Positions 63,740-64,000 of a DNA stretch of 64,000 nucleotides are shown here, piece after piece. A program made the position numbers and the translations under genes. The notes beneath the pieces were generated by a model, which was given only the letters and a program-made list of their open reading frames with translations, was not told where the DNA came from and did not search any database. Positions within the stretch are counted from its first letter, which is position 1; each line of letters opens with the position of its first letter. Source of the DNA: Puniceibacterium sp. IMCC21224 (GTDB lineage Bacteria; Pseudomonadota; Alphaproteobacteria; Rhodobacterales; Rhodobacteraceae); the NCBI RefSeq assembly GCF_001038505.1, contig NZ_LDPY01000001.1, positions 2,666,001-2,730,000 on the forward strand. The letters run 5' to 3'.

Positions 63740-64000
63740 CGGCGGCTCCCCCCGCCCTGCGCCTTGGCTTGGGTTGGATGGACCATCAACCAGTCATCCT
63801 CAGGAATGTCTGGAAATCCTTGGAAGTTCATCAGATTGTTAAATTTCAACCGACAGGTTTCAAACCGCTTATCACAGCCCGATTCTATGCGAACCAGATC
63901 GCCCATTGCCAAATATTCGCGTATGGGTTCCCACAGGTCGATGCGTCGGGTCCCAGCCTCGAAGGTATCGCGCTTGATCGTCGCGCTCAGTCCTGCGGCC
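63736..64000 (-). CDS. Gene transfer agent tail protein gp13 (DUF2163/BR0599-type), partial
   Basis: The C-terminal 87 residues, read from the window edge. IESGCDKRFETCRLKFNNLM followed by NFQGFPDIPEDDWLM is the conserved C-terminal region of the BR0599/DUF2163 tail proteins, with paired cysteines. The stop at 63736 overlaps the gp14 start. The N-terminal part and the rest of the gene transfer agent cluster lie beyond the right edge. Confidence 0.88.
   Translation of the reverse strand, partial: AAGLSATIKRDTFEAGTRRIDLWEPIREYLAMGDLVRIESGCDKRFETCRLKFNNLMNFQGFPDIPEDDWLMVHPTQAKAQGGGSRR

Overview
The window looks like a chromosomal segment of a marine Rhodobacteraceae (Roseobacter-group) alphaproteobacterium. 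The evidence is the high GC content, the tail end of an RcGTA-type gene transfer agent cluster on the right, the PccR/PccB/PccA/methylmalonyl-CoA mutase neighbourhood, the frr-uppS-cdsA-dxr-rseP-bamA-ompH-fabZ-lpxA-lpxI-lpxB envelope operon, and several small proteins of a kind known mainly from this family. I see no rRNA, tRNA, CRISPR array, transposase or integrase.

Layout. 1-1.8 kb: an AsmA-like protein cut by the window edge, and a Bcp peroxiredoxin. 2-6.3 kb: an organic-acid locus with TctA and TctB permease subunits (no TctC here), an RraA-type aldolase gene whose middle is missing, and a D-2-hydroxyacid dehydrogenase, divergent from an IclR regulator. 6.5-7.9 kb: an MFS exporter. 8-12.4 kb: a form II CO-dehydrogenase-like (molybdenum hydroxylase) operon. 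12.7-14.2 kb: an ABC exporter pair of the type linked to PQQ-dependent alcohol oxidation. 14.2-15.8 kb: a HerA/DUF853-type ATPase. 15.9-16.3 kb: two orphan terminators that look like small-RNA ends. 16.5-17.2 kb: an IalB-like secreted protein.

17.2-28.5 kb is one long minus-strand envelope operon joining ribosome recycling, isoprenoid, phospholipid, outer-membrane protein assembly and lipid A genes, with a 41-residue membrane protein gene between rseP and bamA. lipA lies upstream. 30-36 kb runs the other way: an AI-2E-type transporter, an Hda-like regulator of DnaA, polyphosphate kinase and exopolyphosphatase. 35.8-39 kb carries small minus-strand genes (secreted protein, nuclease/phosphatase fold, TerB-DnaJ protein, GNAT and VOC proteins). 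A gene-free stretch of about 780 bases then precedes three tandem secreted proteins with phage tail-collar domains.

41.9-54.5 kb is the propionyl-CoA assimilation region: methylmalonyl-CoA mutase, carboxylase alpha and beta subunits, small lipoproteins and hypothetical proteins between them, and PccR, with an MFS transporter between pccB and pccR. TTTGCAAA-type boxes between pccB and that transporter are probable PccR sites. 54.6-59 kb holds an AmpD-like amidase, an excalibur-like lipoprotein, gatA-gatC and cysE. From 59.1 kb to the right edge are the last genes of the gene transfer agent cluster. Function assignments rest on reading motifs by eye; no database search was possible.
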